NCBI GenBank assembly: GCA_029339505.1
Contig: JAQISU010000097.1
Span: 308,501-372,500, forward strand
Reading direction: 5' to 3'
Length of the DNA stretch: 64,000 bases
Source: Unio delphinus
Lineage: Eukaryota; Mollusca; Bivalvia; Unionida; Unionidae
Made by a program: the position numbers and the translations under genes. Within the stretch, counting starts at the first letter, position 1. Each line of letters starts with the position of its first letter. The notes under the pieces are model-generated. The model was not told the origin of the DNA, ran no database searches, and saw only the letters and a list, made by a program, of their open reading frames with translations. Positions 39,050 through 51,400 of the stretch are shown here, piece after piece.

Positions 39050-40800
39050 TGTGTTTACTGAATAAAATAATCCTAAAAGAAGCAGAACCAGTTTACAAAG
39101 TCAATATCAAAGTAAAAAATTCCTTCTCGAATGATTATTTTAGTGCTTTTTAATTGCTAGAGAAACAGCACACTAAATGATCTACACCATTTTGTCTTCC
39201 TGAATCAATACTCCACCAACCAAAACATAAATAACATGCAAAAAACAATTTCAACGATTGACTGAAATTTGGAGCTGAAACTAACTGCAGCGCTCTTAAA
39301 TGTAGCGTTTGACTTATCAAAAGCCTCTAATATTTGTTTACACCAAATTTGGTTTTCTTACTCAGGTGGAGATTCAGCATTTATAGAAACATTGGAACAA
39401 AATATCCGATAATTTTCCTAAATGGCATCAGTTAAACTTGACTAACAGATAGGGGTAATTCAGAGATAGCTTTGACCATAATCTATATAGGTTTAGCTTG
39501 ACCATGTCCGAGAATAAGTCCTAAAAATGTAACACAAGCACGCCAAAACGCATTGTTTAATTCATTAATGGCCAAATTTGTATCACTGAGTCTATCAAAT
39601 AATTTCCGAATGGTTTCCAAGAGATTATCAGTGTAAGCATCACAGGTATCTAGACCACATGTAATCAGGTTCATTTATGGAAACTGCAAAGCAAAATTTC
39701 ATGCAAAACAGCATTACTTTATATTTATAATGTCCATCTGGCGATAAAATGCTAATATTTTCCTTGCCCTTTCCGTCAGTGGAATTTGTCAAAATCTTTT
39801 CAAAAGGTGACCCTTGATGACATATTTTTCATTTCCAATTTTGTCAATGCAGTCTTCGATTTTTGGGAATGAAAATTATTTTGATTTTAATGACGCTGTT
39901 TACTTTTCTACAGATGGATATCCATATCAAGGGATTTCTTTAAACATACTCGTTTAACATAATTATAGGGTAAAGTTCTTCTTTTTTCGCTTCCCAAGAA
40001 TGTTAATTATGTAATTTAAGTCACTTACTTTACTATCAACTGTGTCCATGGCCTGGCGAAGATGTTGAGACAGGAGCATGACAGACAGAACACTCTGACC
40101 AGGCTGAAATCTCATTCCTAAATACTTTTTCACACCTTAATTCAGTTTGGACTTAGTAAAGTGAAAATGTTTTTTGCTACTTCACAAACGTTTGACAACT
40201 TATATTTTAAATCAGAAACATAGTCAGATTTCTTCTTATAATAAATTTCATGGTCGTTTGACAACATGTCCAAAACCCGCTTCAAGAGGACTAAAACTTG
40301 ATGATTCTTGAACTGATTCTATAAAAGCTAACAACGGTAAATGAACACCTACGTCAACATGACCTAATACTAATTTTCAAGATTTAAGGAAATCATTATA
40401 AAGGTCCTAGACTTTCCGTATAATAGGCAGAAAACTTAAAATGTAAGGATGTCTTATTCATGATTAACCAGCTGGAAATATCTGATAAAACGTATGACCC
40501 CTGATCAGATTGGACAGATTAGGAAAGGTCAAAGTGTATAAAATTACGGAAGTACATTATTATGGTCAACAGGTGTTGTTTGCTATACTTAGTCTTAGGT
40601 GAGGGACCTATGCATTGTGCCAATATTCTGCTAGATGATTCGTCAAACGCAGGAATTATCTTAGTCCTAGGTGTCTTCTGTTTGGGTTTTCCTGCTACTT
40701 GACAAATAAATAATAAAATAAATGATTCAAGTTCTTGTGATCCGTCTTATTGACCACTAAATGACCAAGCAAAGGAGCTTTATATGCTAGACTTCCATGT
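39050..40800 (-). mobile_element. Ty3/Gypsy retrotransposon pol remnant, integrase upstream of reverse transcriptase (Gmr1-like order)
   Basis: In minus-strand order: integrase core pieces (KTKIIPAFDESSSRILAQCI at about 40610-40680; SVQSDQGSYVLSDI at about 40470-40520); integrase C-terminal part (ESSSFSPLEAGFGHVVKRP at about 40260-40330; RFQPGQSVLSVML and SKVSDLNYIINILGKRKKK at about 39980-40120); then reverse transcriptase (PKIEDCIDKIGNEKYVIKG at about 39800-39880; PDGHYKYKVM at about 39720-39760; LFDRLSDTNLAINEL and VTFLGLILGHGQAKP at 39490-39620); then connection and RNase H (VKAISELPLSVSQ at about 39420-39470; QNGVDHLVC and EKEFF at about 39110-39200). Frameshifts and stops are frequent, and no LTRs or gag were found. 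Integrase before RT is unusual for Gypsy elements and is known for the Gmr1 clade. Confidence 0.8.
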
Positions 40801-40840
40801 CTACACAACTTAAAAACAACAATTGTATATCTCACTGATC

Positions 40841-41385
40841 ACTCGTTACCTCAGACACCGATTAATAACACTTGAAGATGCATTCCTTAATTATATAATA
40901 ATGCCCACTTTGATTTACTAAGAAGTATAGACTTCGTGAGATTTTCCGGTAAACTTCGTGAGATTTTCCGGTAAACTTTGTAATAATAGAGTCCAATGCT
41001 CTCTTTTGCCAGAGGAAAACTAGAGAGAAAGAGAAGAAACTAATGCTACTAAAAAAGAAACAAGGAGTGATGTAAACACAGTTTCAGAGAGAAAGAGCGA
41101 AAGAAGAAATATAAATGCAATTTAGAAAGAATCCGAACTTCTAAACGGAAAACAGCACTCGTTTTTGCACACAAGGTCAGGTTATGATGCTACAAGACAT
41201 TAGGTTTGTATACCCCTATTGAAGTAAAAACAGTTGATACAAATTTTCCTTATTTTGAAATATTTTGGTAACAATTGTGAAATGGCAAATGTTAAGGAAT
41301 GTATCTTCAAGTGTCATTAGTTGGTACCTGAGGTAACGAGTGGTCACTGAAATATAAACTGTGTTTACATCACTTCATGTTTCGT
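40841..41385. repeat. Pair of imperfect inverted repeats
   Basis: The segment at about 40841-40895 (CACTCGTTACCTCAGACACC, ACACTTGAAGATGCATTCCT) has its complement at about 41289-41350. A second pair is GTGATGTAAACACAGTTT at about 41068-41085 with its complement at about 41358-41375. The order of the pairs does not make one simple hairpin. Confidence 0.75.
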
Positions 41386-42086
41386 TGTTATATGTATTAG
41401 TAGATCTTCTTTCCCTTTTTGCGTTTCTTTTCTTTCTCTCTAGCTTTCCTCTTTCTGAAAAGCAACTGCATTTGTCTGTCTTCTTTGTTTCTCGGATGTT
41501 GGAGCTTCTTAAACTTTTTTTCTGTCTTGTATTTTAATTTAATTTAATTATTTTCATTTCCAAAACTTCTAATCACATCCAAATCACTTTTATTTAAACA
41601 CAGTCCTTTTCCACGAAATATTGGACCAGAATAATTTGTATGTATTGCTTTGTTAATGAAGCATTCGCATCAGAATGATTATTTTGTTTGGCAAGCAATT
41701 CATCCTTTGTCAAATACTCGAGAATCCTGCACTTTTCTATAGGTGAAATTGGATTGGTTTCACTATAGATTTCTCAAATATGTGAAATTTAAAATACGTT
41801 GGGAATAAAGTTAATTTAAACAAATTGACATTTTCTGAAATATTTTAAGAAATTTTGTATGGGTCGAGCCATCGATTTTTTTGTTATGATTGTATGTACT
41901 TAACTAAGTAATAGAAAAGAGCGAAATCCGACAAGCCGTGTAAAATTTCTATAAGTAATTTATTCATGGAGAAAGATAGAAGAACAAATCCTATGTAAGT
42001 TAAATTTACATAACCAAGTATTTAACATAAATCATTGACATTTGCAAGTGAAAACTGAAGAACAGCGTGATTTATGTTAAATATTT

Positions 42087-42150
42087 ACGGTTGGGAAATT
42101 GTACTTAATTGTACATAATTGTACTTAATTGTACTTAATTGTACATACAA
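42087..42150. repeat. Short TTGTACTTAA tandem tract
   Basis: Five near-copies of TTGTACTTAA or TTGTACATAA in a row. Confidence 0.8.
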
Positions 42151-42225
42151 TTTTACTACCGGTCATCCGTTCTTTCGTTTAATATAATTTCCCATATTTT
42201 AACACACCGAGACGCATGAAATGTA

Positions 42226-42352
<127 letters not shown>

Positions 42353-42832
42353 GTATATTCATTTCCACCTTTTGACTTTTATTTTTTTCGTACCTCATAT
42401 TTATATTTATTTGGAATGCTTAATCTCTATGACCTTCTTCTGCCATTGTTTTTAATTTAAATTTAGAGAAGTTTACTTTTAACTGCTACCGATGTAACCA
42501 GTCAAGTGCTGATGTGGATTTGATTATATTCAAATTGCAAACGTGATCAGAATCTGTTTGATGAAAATGTCACAGAAAAATAAATATAAATATAAAACTC
42601 GAAATCTTATATCCATCATGAATATGTTTGATCTGTTCATTCTATCCCAAATAAAAGTGTTAATCCTGAAAGCCGAGATGACAGTAGTTAGTGTATTTTA
42701 TTTGCCTAATTTCGACGAACTCATCGACTGACTTTTATCTGACTTGACAAATTCACCTTTGGGGATGTACTAATTTCATTAAAAGGGTAAACGTACAAAA
42801 TTTCAATAAGCCTTCATTTAACAAACGTATTC

Positions 42833-43140
42833 TTTCCAGACACACTAGTATCCGATAACTCTATTTCAGTATCTTCCAGGCACACTAATATTCAATAAAT
42901 TTACTGCATTATCTTCCAGACACACTAGTATTCAATAACTGTATCGCAGTATCTTCCAGACACACTAGTATCCAATAACTGTATCGCAGTATCTTCCAGA
43001 CACACTAGTATTCAATAACTGTATCGCACTATATTCCAGGCACACTAGTATCCAATAACTGTATCGCAATATCTTCCAGGCACACTAATATTCAATAACG
43101 TTTTTGCATTATCTTCCAGACACACTTGTATCCAATAACC
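42833..43140. repeat. 40-bp minisatellite, about 8 copies
   Basis: Units of CAGACACACTAGTATTCAAT followed by AACTGTATCGCAGTATCTTC with scattered substitutions. Confidence 0.93.
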
Positions 43141-43639
43141 GTTTCTCCAGATGCCTAGAGCTTCGTGTTCTAAAATTAATTATTTTTTACTCATATAAAG
43201 AAATGTTAAACTCATTTTCCCTACATTATTGTGCACATAAATACCACATGCCATTAAACGGAGACCACCACTTTAGAAAACAAATTTCTCGAAGTCTAGG
43301 ATGTATCTCATTAGGTGAGCCTGGTTGGAAATGCATTTTAACCGTTTCATAAAAGAAGGCCTTGTAGAATTAATTTGAATCCTAAATCGTGTTTTATCCG
43401 GAATCATGTTGTATCTTAAAATAAATTGACAATTATTTTCGAGATTGTATTACATTTCGTTCCTTTTTATTTGTTCTTCGGAAACAAACTTGAAACAAGG
43501 GAGAAGTGGTTCAATATTCTAATCTCATTCAGAAATCAGAAATAGCAAAATAAGACCTGATATCACTCGCAGATACTACAATTACAGTCACTGAATGTTT
43601 CTCCTTCATTATAAAAAATCCCCAGTGTGGTTATTGAAC

Positions 43640-43822
43640 TGTTTCACCATAATTACAAGAGGTAATAATCAACAGCCGGAAGTGTACTGACTGCAGTCGG
43701 GAATACATGAACCCAAATGGACACGAATAATCGAGAATTGCGAAGTCCATTACGCATGGTGGACAAAAACGGTGACCTTTTTTACATAGAATTCCGTATT
43801 TTAATTCTGGTTCACAAAAGTT
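43640..43822 (-). CDS. Cys-rich open segment, possible exon, unassigned
   Basis: After a good acceptor-like CTTGCAG (about 43836-43842) the frame reads CPYISNFCEPELKYGILCKK, GHRFCPPCVMDFAILDYSCP and FGFMYSRLQS, six Cys in about 50 residues. It ends at a stop at about 43631. No clear donor was found and I recognise no family, so this may be a terminal exon, a relic, or chance. Confidence 0.2.
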
Positions 43823-44159
43823 GGAAATATACGGACAGACTGCAAGATTTGGAAGAAAGATTACAGTCTCAAGATAGGTACACAATAACCATCCTTATTA
43901 ATGTTTACAATGGAGATATTTCCCAGAATGTTTCTGACCCGTCCTGCACTAGCAATTGTTGCTTATTCTTGTTACAATGTGCTTAAATATTTCAATCATT
44001 TTACGATTCTTGCTTTATGAGACCATCGTGTGACTTGCTTGAAATCACCAAATATTGAAGCACGATTTATATCGATCAAAGACGCTGAGTTTAGTACATG
44101 ACGGTTATTACTGAGCCGACGTTTTGATGACATAAGCTTCAACAATAAATTGAAACGTG

Positions 44160-44445
44160 TTTGTGATTTGGATTTTCAACGTAGCTTTAACGAGTGTCTT
44201 ACCGCTGCGATGTCTATAATGTGGCAGTTTATAGTAACGTCAAGCACTGGGGCATCATGCCTCAGCCATGTAGCATCATGTCCCACTCTGACATCAGGCC
44301 GACCATTCCAATCACTAACCTGTTAATGCTGAGCGCCTAGCGAGACAGCTGTTAGTACCGTTATTATATGTCTTTTTTATGATTCGGCCGTGGTTCAAAT
44401 CCGCGACCTCCCACATCTCAGTCGGACACGTTAGCAACTAGGTTC
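44160..44445 (-). mobile_element. tRNA-derived SINE copy, minus strand
   Basis: On the minus strand it has a B-box-like GGTTTGAACC equivalent near 44393-44404 and the shared body (CTGATGTCAGAG, GGCATGATGCCCCAGTGCTT), ending at the GATTTGGATTTTCAACG mirror near 44168. The head is diverged. Confidence 0.78.
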
Positions 44446-44499
44446 GTCTTTATATGGTATCACGCGGATGGTAATATGAATTGTAAAGATTATTTTCGT

Positions 44500-44880
44500 T
44501 ATAGCAGAAGTAAGTGTGGGTGTTTGTGTTTACAGTTTTATTTGTGAGTGCGTGTTTGTTCAGCTTTATTTGTGGTGTATGTGTTTACAGCTTTATGTTT
44601 GAGTATATTCATGTACAGCTTTATGTGTGAGTGTATGTACGTACAGTGTATATGTGAGGTGAGTGTATGTATATATGTACAGCTTTATGTGTGAGCGTAT
44701 GTATTCACAGCTTTATATGTGAGTATGAGTGTACAACTTGCGTATGAGTGTATGTATTCAGCGTTGTGTGTGAGTGTATGTGTGTATAGCCTTTTTATGA
44801 GTGACTGTATGTGTGTACAACTCTATGTGTGAGTGTATGGGTGTACAGTTGTATGCGAGCTATGTGTATTCATCATTAGA
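44500..44880. repeat. Degenerate GT-rich minisatellite
   Basis: About 13 units of GTGTGAGTGTATGTGTGTAC plus AGCTTTAT type, 25-32 bp each, with many changes. Confidence 0.85.
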
Positions 44881-45055
44881 TGTACATTTGCCTTCATGTC
44901 GTGGTGCGAATTGTACCAGTGATTACATTATATGGAAGCAGTAGATATTCTTTAATGAGTGGTATGACTCCTTTCTATCTACGGTCATTCTTCTTCTGTT
45001 TTGATTTAGAACTGTATCAATGGCTTCAAGTTAGGGTACCTTGAACATATGTGTT

Positions 45056-45310
45056 ACAGGGGCCCCGAGTGACCAAGTGGTCTAAAGCTCTCACCGGTAC
45101 GGATCATTGCGATCTCACCTCTGTCTGCGTGGGGTCGGGGAGTCTCGGGTTCGGCCCATGTGTTTGTGTGAGAAAGCTTGCAAGTATCTTCTCGTGGTTC
45201 TTTCCTAGGTTTTCGCGGGTTCATTTATACTGGCTGCCATGTATGGCCTATATTGTGCTGATAATAGCTTTAAACCCTACAGCAACGATATATGCGTTCC
45301 AGTGTATACT
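45056..45310 (+). mobile_element. Second SINE-like family (tRNA-related head)
   Basis: It starts GGGGCCCCGAGTGACCAAGT then GGTCTAAAGCTCTCACC (A-box-like) with GGGTTCGGCCC (B-box-like, about 45147). The body has CGCGGGTTCATTTATACTGG and CTGCCATGTATGG. The body differs from the other SINE family. It sits directly left of the giant satellite. Confidence 0.6.
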
Positions 45311-45401
45311 TTTTCAATATTTATTATTTATTTAAATCGGATGTCATGTTGCATCAGCTATTCATCTGAGATGTAAAACAAGCGAACAAAGCAACAGTTG
45401 T

Positions 45402-48400
45402 TTTTACAATATTCAAATATATTTTACAATATTCAAATATATTTTACAATATTCAAATATATTTTACAATATTCAAATATATTTTACAATATTCAAATAT
45501 ATTTTACAATATTCAAATATATTTTACAATATTCAAATATATTTTACAATATTCAAATATATTTTACAATATTCAAATATATTTTACAATATTCAAATAT
45601 ATTTTACAATATTCAAATATATTTTACAATATTCAAATATATTTTACAATATTCAAATATATTTTACAATATTCAAATATATTTCTGATGTCAATCAAAT
45701 CTTTTACAATATTCAAATATATTTTACAATATTCAAATATATTTTACAATATTCAAATATATTTCTGATGTCAATCAAATCTTTTACAATATTCAAATAT
45801 ATTTCTGATGTCAATCAAATCTTTTACAATATTCAAATATATTTCTGATGTCAATCAAATATTTTACAATATTCAAATATATTTCTGATGTCAATCAAAT
45901 CTTTTACAATATTCAAATATATTTCTGATGTCAATCAAATCTTTTACAATATTCAAATATATTTCTGATGTCAATCAAATCTTTTACAATATTCAAATAT
46001 ATTTCTGATGTCAATCAAATCTTTTACAATATTCAAATATATTTCTGATGTCAATCAAATCTTTTACAATATTCAAATATATTTCTGATGTCAATCAAAT
46101 CTTTTACAATATTCAAATATATTTCTGATGTCAATCAAATCTTTTACAATATTCAAATATATTTCTGATGTCAATCAAATCTTTTACAATATTCAAATAT
46201 ATTTCTGATGTCAATCAAATCTTTTACAATATTCAAATATATTTCTGATGTCAATCAAATCTTTTACAATATTCAAATATATTTCTGATGTCAATCAAAT
46301 CTTTTACAATATTCAAATATATTTCTGATGTCAATCAAATCTTTTACAATATTCAAATATATTTCTGATGTCAATCAAATCTTTTACAATATTCAAATAT
46401 ATTTCTGATGTCAATCAAATCTTTTACAATATTCAAATATATTTCTGATGTCAATCAAATCTTTTACAATATTCAAATATATTTCTGATGTCAATCAAAT
46501 CTTTTACAATATTCAAATATATTTCTGATGTCAATCAAATCTTTTACAATATTCAAATATATTTCTGATGTCAATCAAATCTTTTACAATATTCAAATAT
46601 ATTTCTGATGTCAATCAAATCTTTTACAATATTCAAATATATTTCTGATGTCAATCAAATCTTTTACAATATTCAAATATATTTCTGATGTCAATCAAAT
46701 CTTTTACAATATTCAAATATATTTCTGATGTCAATCAAATCTTTTACAATATTCAAATATATTTCTGATGTCAATCAAATCTTTTACAATATTCAAATAT
46801 ATTTCTGATGTCAATCAAATCTTTTACAATATTCAAATATATTTCTGATGTCAATCAAATCTTTTACAATATTCAAATATATTTCTGATGTCAATCAAAT
46901 CTTTTACAATATTCAAATATATTTCTGATGTCAATCAAATCTTTTACAATATTCAAATATATTTCTGATGTCAATCAAATCTTTTACAATATTCAAATAT
47001 ATTTCTGATGTCAATCAAATCTTTTACAATATTCAAATATATTTCTGATGTCAATCAAATCTTTTACAATATTCAAATATATTTCTGATGTCAATCAAAT
47101 CTTTTACAATATTCAAATATATTTCTGATGTCAATCAAATCTTTTACAATATTCAAATATATTTCTGATGTCAATCAAATCTTTTACAATATTCAAATAT
47201 ATTTCTGATGTCAATCAAATCTTTTACAATATTCAAATATATTTCTGATGTCAATCAAATCTTTTACAATATTCAAATATATTTCTGATGTCAATCAAAT
47301 CTTTTACAATATTCAAATATATTTCTGATGTCAATCAAATCTTTTACAATATTCAAATATATTTCTGATGTCAATCAAATCTTTTACAATATTCAAATAT
47401 ATTTCTGATGTCAATCAAATCTTTTACAATATTCAAATATATTTCTGATGTCAATCAAATCTTTTACAATATTCAAATATATTTCTGATGTCAATCAAAT
47501 CTTTTACAATATTCAAATATATTTCTGATGTCAATCAAATCTTTTACAATATTCAAATATATTTCTGATGTCAATCAAATCTTTTACAATATTCAAATAT
47601 ATTTCTGATGTCAATCAAATCTTTTACAATATTCAAATATATTTCTGATGTCAATCAAATCTTTTACAATATTCAAATATATTTCTGATGTCAATCAAAT
47701 CTTTTACAATATTCAAATATATTTCTGATGTCAATCAAATCTTTTACAATATTCAAATATATTTCTGATGTCAATCAAATCTTTTACAATATTCAAATAT
47801 ATTTCTGATGTCAATCAAATCTTTTACAATATTCAAATATATTTCTGATGTCAATCAAATCTTTTACAATATTCAAATATATTTCTGATGTCAATCAAAT
47901 CTTTTACAATATTCAAATATATTTCTGATGTCAATCAAATCTTTTACAATATTCAAATATATTTCTGATGTCAATCAAATCTTTTACAATATTCAAATAT
48001 ATTTCTGATGTCAATCAAATCTTTTACAATATTCAAATATATTTCTGATGTCAATCAAATCTTTTACAATATTCAAATATATTTCTGATGTCAATCAAAT
48101 CTTTTACAATATTCAAATATATTTCTGATGTCAATCAAATCTTTTACAATATTCAAATATATTTCTGATGTCAATCAAATCTTTTACAATATTCAAATAT
48201 ATTTCTGATGTCAATCAAATCTTTTACAATATTCAAATATATTTCTGATGTCAATCAAATCTTTTACAATATTCAAATATATTTCTGATGTCAATCAAAT
48301 CTTTTACAATATTCAAATATATTTCTGATGTCAATCAAATCTTTTACAATATTCAAATATATTTCTGATGTCAATCAAATCTTTTACAATATTCAAATAT

Positions 48401-51400
48401 ATTTCTGATGTCAATCAAATCTTTTACAATATTCAAATATATTTCTGATGTCAATCAAATCTTTTACAATATTCAAATATATTTCTGATGTCAATCAAAT
48501 CTTTTACAATATTCAAATATATTTCTGATGTCAATCAAATCTTTTACAATATTCAAATATATTTCTGATGTCAATCAAATCTTTTACAATATTCAAATAT
48601 ATTTCTGATGTCAATCAAATCTTTTACAATATTCAAATATATTTCTGATGTCAATCAAATCTTTTACAATATTCAAATATATTTCTGATGTCAATCAAAT
48701 CTTTTACAATATTCAAATATATTTCTGATGTCAATCAAATCTTTTACAATATTCAAATATATTTCTGATGTCAATCAAATCTTTTACAATATTCAAATAT
48801 ATTTCTGATGTCAATCAAATCTTTTACAATATTCAAATATATTTCTGATGTCAATCAAATCTTTTACAATATTCAAATATATTTCTGATGTCAATCAAAT
48901 CTTTTACAATATTCAAATATATTTCTGATGTCAATCAAATCTTTTACAATATTCAAATATATTTCTGATGTCAATCAAATCTTTTACAATATTCAAATAT
49001 ATTTCTGATGTCAATCAAATCTTTTACAATATTCAAATATATTTCTGATGTCAATCAAATCTTTTACAATATTCAAATATATTTCTGATGTCAATCAAAT
49101 CTTTTACAATATTCAAATATATTTCTGATGTCAATCAAATCTTTTACAATATTCAAATATATTTCTGATGTCAATCAAATCTTTTACAATATTCAAATAT
49201 ATTTCTGATGTCAATCAAATCTTTTACAATATTCAAATATATTTCTGATGTCAATCAAATCTTTTACAATATTCAAATATATTTCTGATGTCAATCAAAT
49301 CTTTTACAATATTCAAATATATTTCTGATGTCAATCAAATCTTTTACAATATTCAAATATATTTCTGATGTCAATCAAATCTTTTACAATATTCAAATAT
49401 ATTTCTGATGTCAATCAAATCTTTTACAATATTCAAATATATTTCTGATGTCAATCAAATCTTTTACAATATTCAAATATATTTCTGATGTCAATCAAAT
49501 CTTTTACAATATTCAAATATATTTCTGATGTCAATCAAATCTTTTACAATATTCAAATATATTTCTGATGTCAATCAAATCTTTTACAATATTCAAATAT
49601 ATTTCTGATGTCAATCAAATCTTTTACAATATTCAAATATATTTCTGATGTCAATCAAATCTTTTACAATATTCAAATATATTTCTGATGTCAATCAAAT
49701 CTTTTACAATATTCAAATATATTTCTGATGTCAATCAAATCTTTTACAATATTCAAATATATTTCTGATGTCAATCAAATCTTTTACAATATTCAAATAT
49801 ATTTCTGATGTCAATCAAATCTTTTACAATATTCAAATATATTTCTGATGTCAATCAAATCTTTTACAATATTCAAATATATTTCTGATGTCAATCAAAT
49901 CTTTTACAATATTCAAATATATTTCTGATGTCAATCAAATCTTTTACAATATTCAAATATATTTCTGATGTCAATCAAATCTTTTACAATATTCAAATAT
50001 ATTTCTGATGTCAATCAAATCTTTTACAATATTCAAATATATTTCTGATGTCAATCAAATCTTTTACAATATTCAAATATATTTCTGATGTCAATCAAAT
50101 CTTTTACAATATTCAAATATATTTCTGATGTCAATCAAATCTTTTACAATATTCAAATATATTTCTGATGTCAATCAAATCTTTTACAATATTCAAATAT
50201 ATTTCTGATGTCAATCAAATCTTTTACAATATTCAAATATATTTCTGATGTCAATCAAATCTTTTACAATATTCAAATATATTTCTGATGTCAATCAAAT
50301 CTTTTACAATATTCAAATATATTTCTGATGTCAATCAAATCTTTTACAATATTCAAATATATTTCTGATGTCAATCAAATCTTTTACAATATTCAAATAT
50401 ATTTCTGATGTCAATCAAATCTTTTACAATATTCAAATATATTTCTGATGTCAATCAAATCTTTTACAATATTCAAATATATTTCTGATGTCAATCAAAT
50501 CTTTTACAATATTCAAATATATTTCTGATGTCAATCAAATCTTTTACAATATTCAAATATATTTCTGATGTCAATCAAATCTTTTACAATATTCAAATAT
50601 ATTTCTGATGTCAATCAAATCTTTTACAATATTCAAATATATTTCTGATGTCAATCAAATCTTTTACAATATTCAAATATATTTCTGATGTCAATCAAAT
50701 CTTTTACAATATTCAAATATATTTCTGATGTCAATCAAATCTTTTACAATATTCAAATATATTTCTGATGTCAATCAAATCTTTTACAATATTCAAATAT
50801 ATTTCTGATGTCAATCAAATCTTTTACAATATTCAAATATATTTCTGATGTCAATCAAATCTTTTACAATATTCAAATATATTTCTGATGTCAATCAAAT
50901 CTTTTACAATATTCAAATATATTTCTGATGTCAATCAAATCTTTTACAATATTCAAATATATTTCTGATGTCAATCAAATCTTTTACAATATTCAAATAT
51001 ATTTCTGATGTCAATCAAATCTTTTACAATATTCAAATATATTTCTGATGTCAATCAAATCTTTTACAATATTCAAATATATTTCTGATGTCAATCAAAT
51101 CTTTTACAATATTCAAATATATTTCTGATGTCAATCAAATCTTTTACAATATTCAAATATATTTCTGATGTCAATCAAATCTTTTACAATATTCAAATAT
51201 ATTTCTGATGTCAATCAAATCTTTTACAATATTCAAATATATTTCTGATGTCAATCAAATCTTTTACAATATTCAAATATATTTCTGATGTCAATCAAAT
51301 CTTTTACAATATTCAAATATATTTCTGATGTCAATCAAATCTTTTACAATATTCAAATATATTTCTGATGTCAATCAAATCTTTTACAATATTCAAATAT

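Noticed and set aside
45398..45688. 96-codon frame with QYSNIFYNIQIYFTIFKYIL repeats
   Set aside because: It lies wholly in pure 20-bp satellite monomers and stops where the B monomer (containing TGA) appears.
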